Positions 6,103 to 6,617 of a stretch of DNA of 6,617 nucleotides are shown here, piece after piece. Both the position numbers and the translations under genes were made by a program. Positions within the stretch are counted from its first letter, which is position 1; every line of letters starts with the position of its first letter. Source of the DNA: Dehalococcoidia bacterium (GTDB lineage: Bacteria; Chloroflexota; Dehalococcoidia; E44-bin15); the NCBI GenBank assembly GCA_030619615.1, contig JAUXBC010000044.1, positions 1-6,617 on the forward strand, in the 5' to 3' direction. Below the pieces are notes generated by a model that saw nothing but the letters and a program-made list of their open reading frames with translations, was not told the origin of the DNA and did no database searches.

Positions 6103-6617
6103 TTAATTGTAAATTTTCGACTCCCTCTCTATTATAGTCGAAATACCCTGCCCTCCGCCAACACATGCGGTTGCCAGCCCAAGTCTGCCATTCTCCCAGT
6201 CCAGTATCCGAGCCAGCGTGCCAACAAGCCTTGTCCCTGTTGCTCCCAAAGGATGCCCAATTGCTATTGCTCCGCCTTTAACATTTACTTTAGTGGGATC
6301 TACGCCGAGCTCTTTTATGGTATTGATTGTCACGATGGCAAATGCCTCATTGATCTCCCAGAAATCAATGTCCTTTGCCTTTAGACCGGCATGCTTGAGG
6401 GCCATCATGCTGGCAGGGATTGGTCCCAATCCCATGAGGGTTGGGTCCACACCCGCCCACCCCATCGATATAACCCGAGCTAAGGGCTTAAGCTTGTATT
6501 CCTTTGCCTTGCCCTTTGACATTAAAACTATCGCAGTCGCAGCAGTATTCATGGGAGCGGAATTTCCTGCGGTTATCTGTCCGTCCGGTTTAAAAGGCGG
6601 CTGCAGATCGGCAAGGG
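6103..6617 (-). CDS. Thiolase (acetyl-CoA acyltransferase family), C-terminal part only
   Basis: About 171 residues are visible and the N-terminal part, including the nucleophilic Cys, lies beyond the right edge (thiolases are about 390 aa). The fragment opens LADLQPPFKPDGQITAGNSAP. It then shows the conserved NEAFA motif, GGAIAIGHPLGATG with the catalytic His, and CVGGGQGISTIIE with the second catalytic Cys. The enzyme either cleaves 3-ketoacyl-CoA with CoA to release acetyl-CoA or condenses two acyl-CoAs; the sequence does not decide which. The stretch after ITAGNSAP reads MNTAATA where LNDGAAA is common. The TAA stop overlaps the ribosome-binding site of the downstream acyl-CoA dehydrogenase, which implies an operon and probably one pathway. 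Confidence 0.94.
   Translation of the reverse strand, partial: LADLQPPFKPDGQITAGNSAPMNTAATAIVLMSKGKAKEYKLKPLARVISMGWAGVDPTLMGLGPIPASMMALKHAGLKAKDIDFWEINEAFAIVTINTIKELGVDPTKVNVKGGAIAIGHPLGATGTRLVGTLARILDWENGRLGLATACVGGGQGISTIIERESKIYN

Noticed and set aside
5672..6384. Overlapping plus-strand frames of ~144 codons opposite the dehydrogenase and thiolase
   Set aside because: Both oppose genes with strong family motifs and show no domain of their own.

Overview
The window looks like a chromosomal piece of an anaerobic bacterium that runs the Wood-Ljungdahl (reductive acetyl-CoA) pathway and also has CoA-linked beta-oxidation-type enzymes. Every real gene lies on the minus strand, so transcription runs from right to left. 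The acetyl-CoA synthase is the long bacterial form with its N-terminal domain, not the short archaeal one. Wood-Ljungdahl plus fatty-acid-type genes would fit sediment Dehalococcoidia/Chloroflexota or Desulfobacterota-like anaerobes. I cannot fix the lineage from sequence alone.

Layout from right to left: (1) 6617-4867, the C-terminal part of a thiolase followed after 12 nt by a complete acyl-CoA dehydrogenase, with a small hairpin just after its stop. (2) 4816-3543, a 1.27-kb insertion sequence. It has imperfect terminal inverted repeats of about 44 bp and a mutator/IS256-like DDE transposase broken by an in-frame TAG and a one-base frameshift. Its true C-terminus continues in another frame to 3616. 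(3) 3524-3390, a strong-looking SigA-type promoter and a roughly 100-nt leader. The leader contains an intrinsic-terminator-like hairpin with a T-run and, overlapping it, a possible 14-codon leader peptide rich in branched-chain residues. (4) 3389-2964, a small protein resembling the YflT/general-stress-protein-17M domain. (5) 2941-704, acsB, acetyl-CoA synthase with all A-cluster cysteines. (6) 623-1, the N-terminal two thirds of acsD, the small subunit of the corrinoid iron-sulfur protein, cut by the window edge.

How the genes fit together: acsB and acsD are core parts of the enzyme system that joins a methyl group carried by the corrinoid protein, CO and CoA into acetyl-CoA. The small GSP17M-like gene is the first gene of this operon, directly behind the promoter and leader. 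The thiolase/dehydrogenase pair forms a separate operon that makes or consumes acyl-CoAs and could exchange acetyl-CoA with the Wood-Ljungdahl system. By eye, the acs side is richer in G+C than the acyl-CoA side, and the insertion sequence marks the junction.

I found no tRNA, rRNA, CRISPR array or obviously new multi-gene system. The points most worth a second look are the attenuator-like leader in front of the acs operon, the stress-type protein embedded in it, and the acyl-CoA dehydrogenase that has Asp where the family normally has its catalytic Glu.
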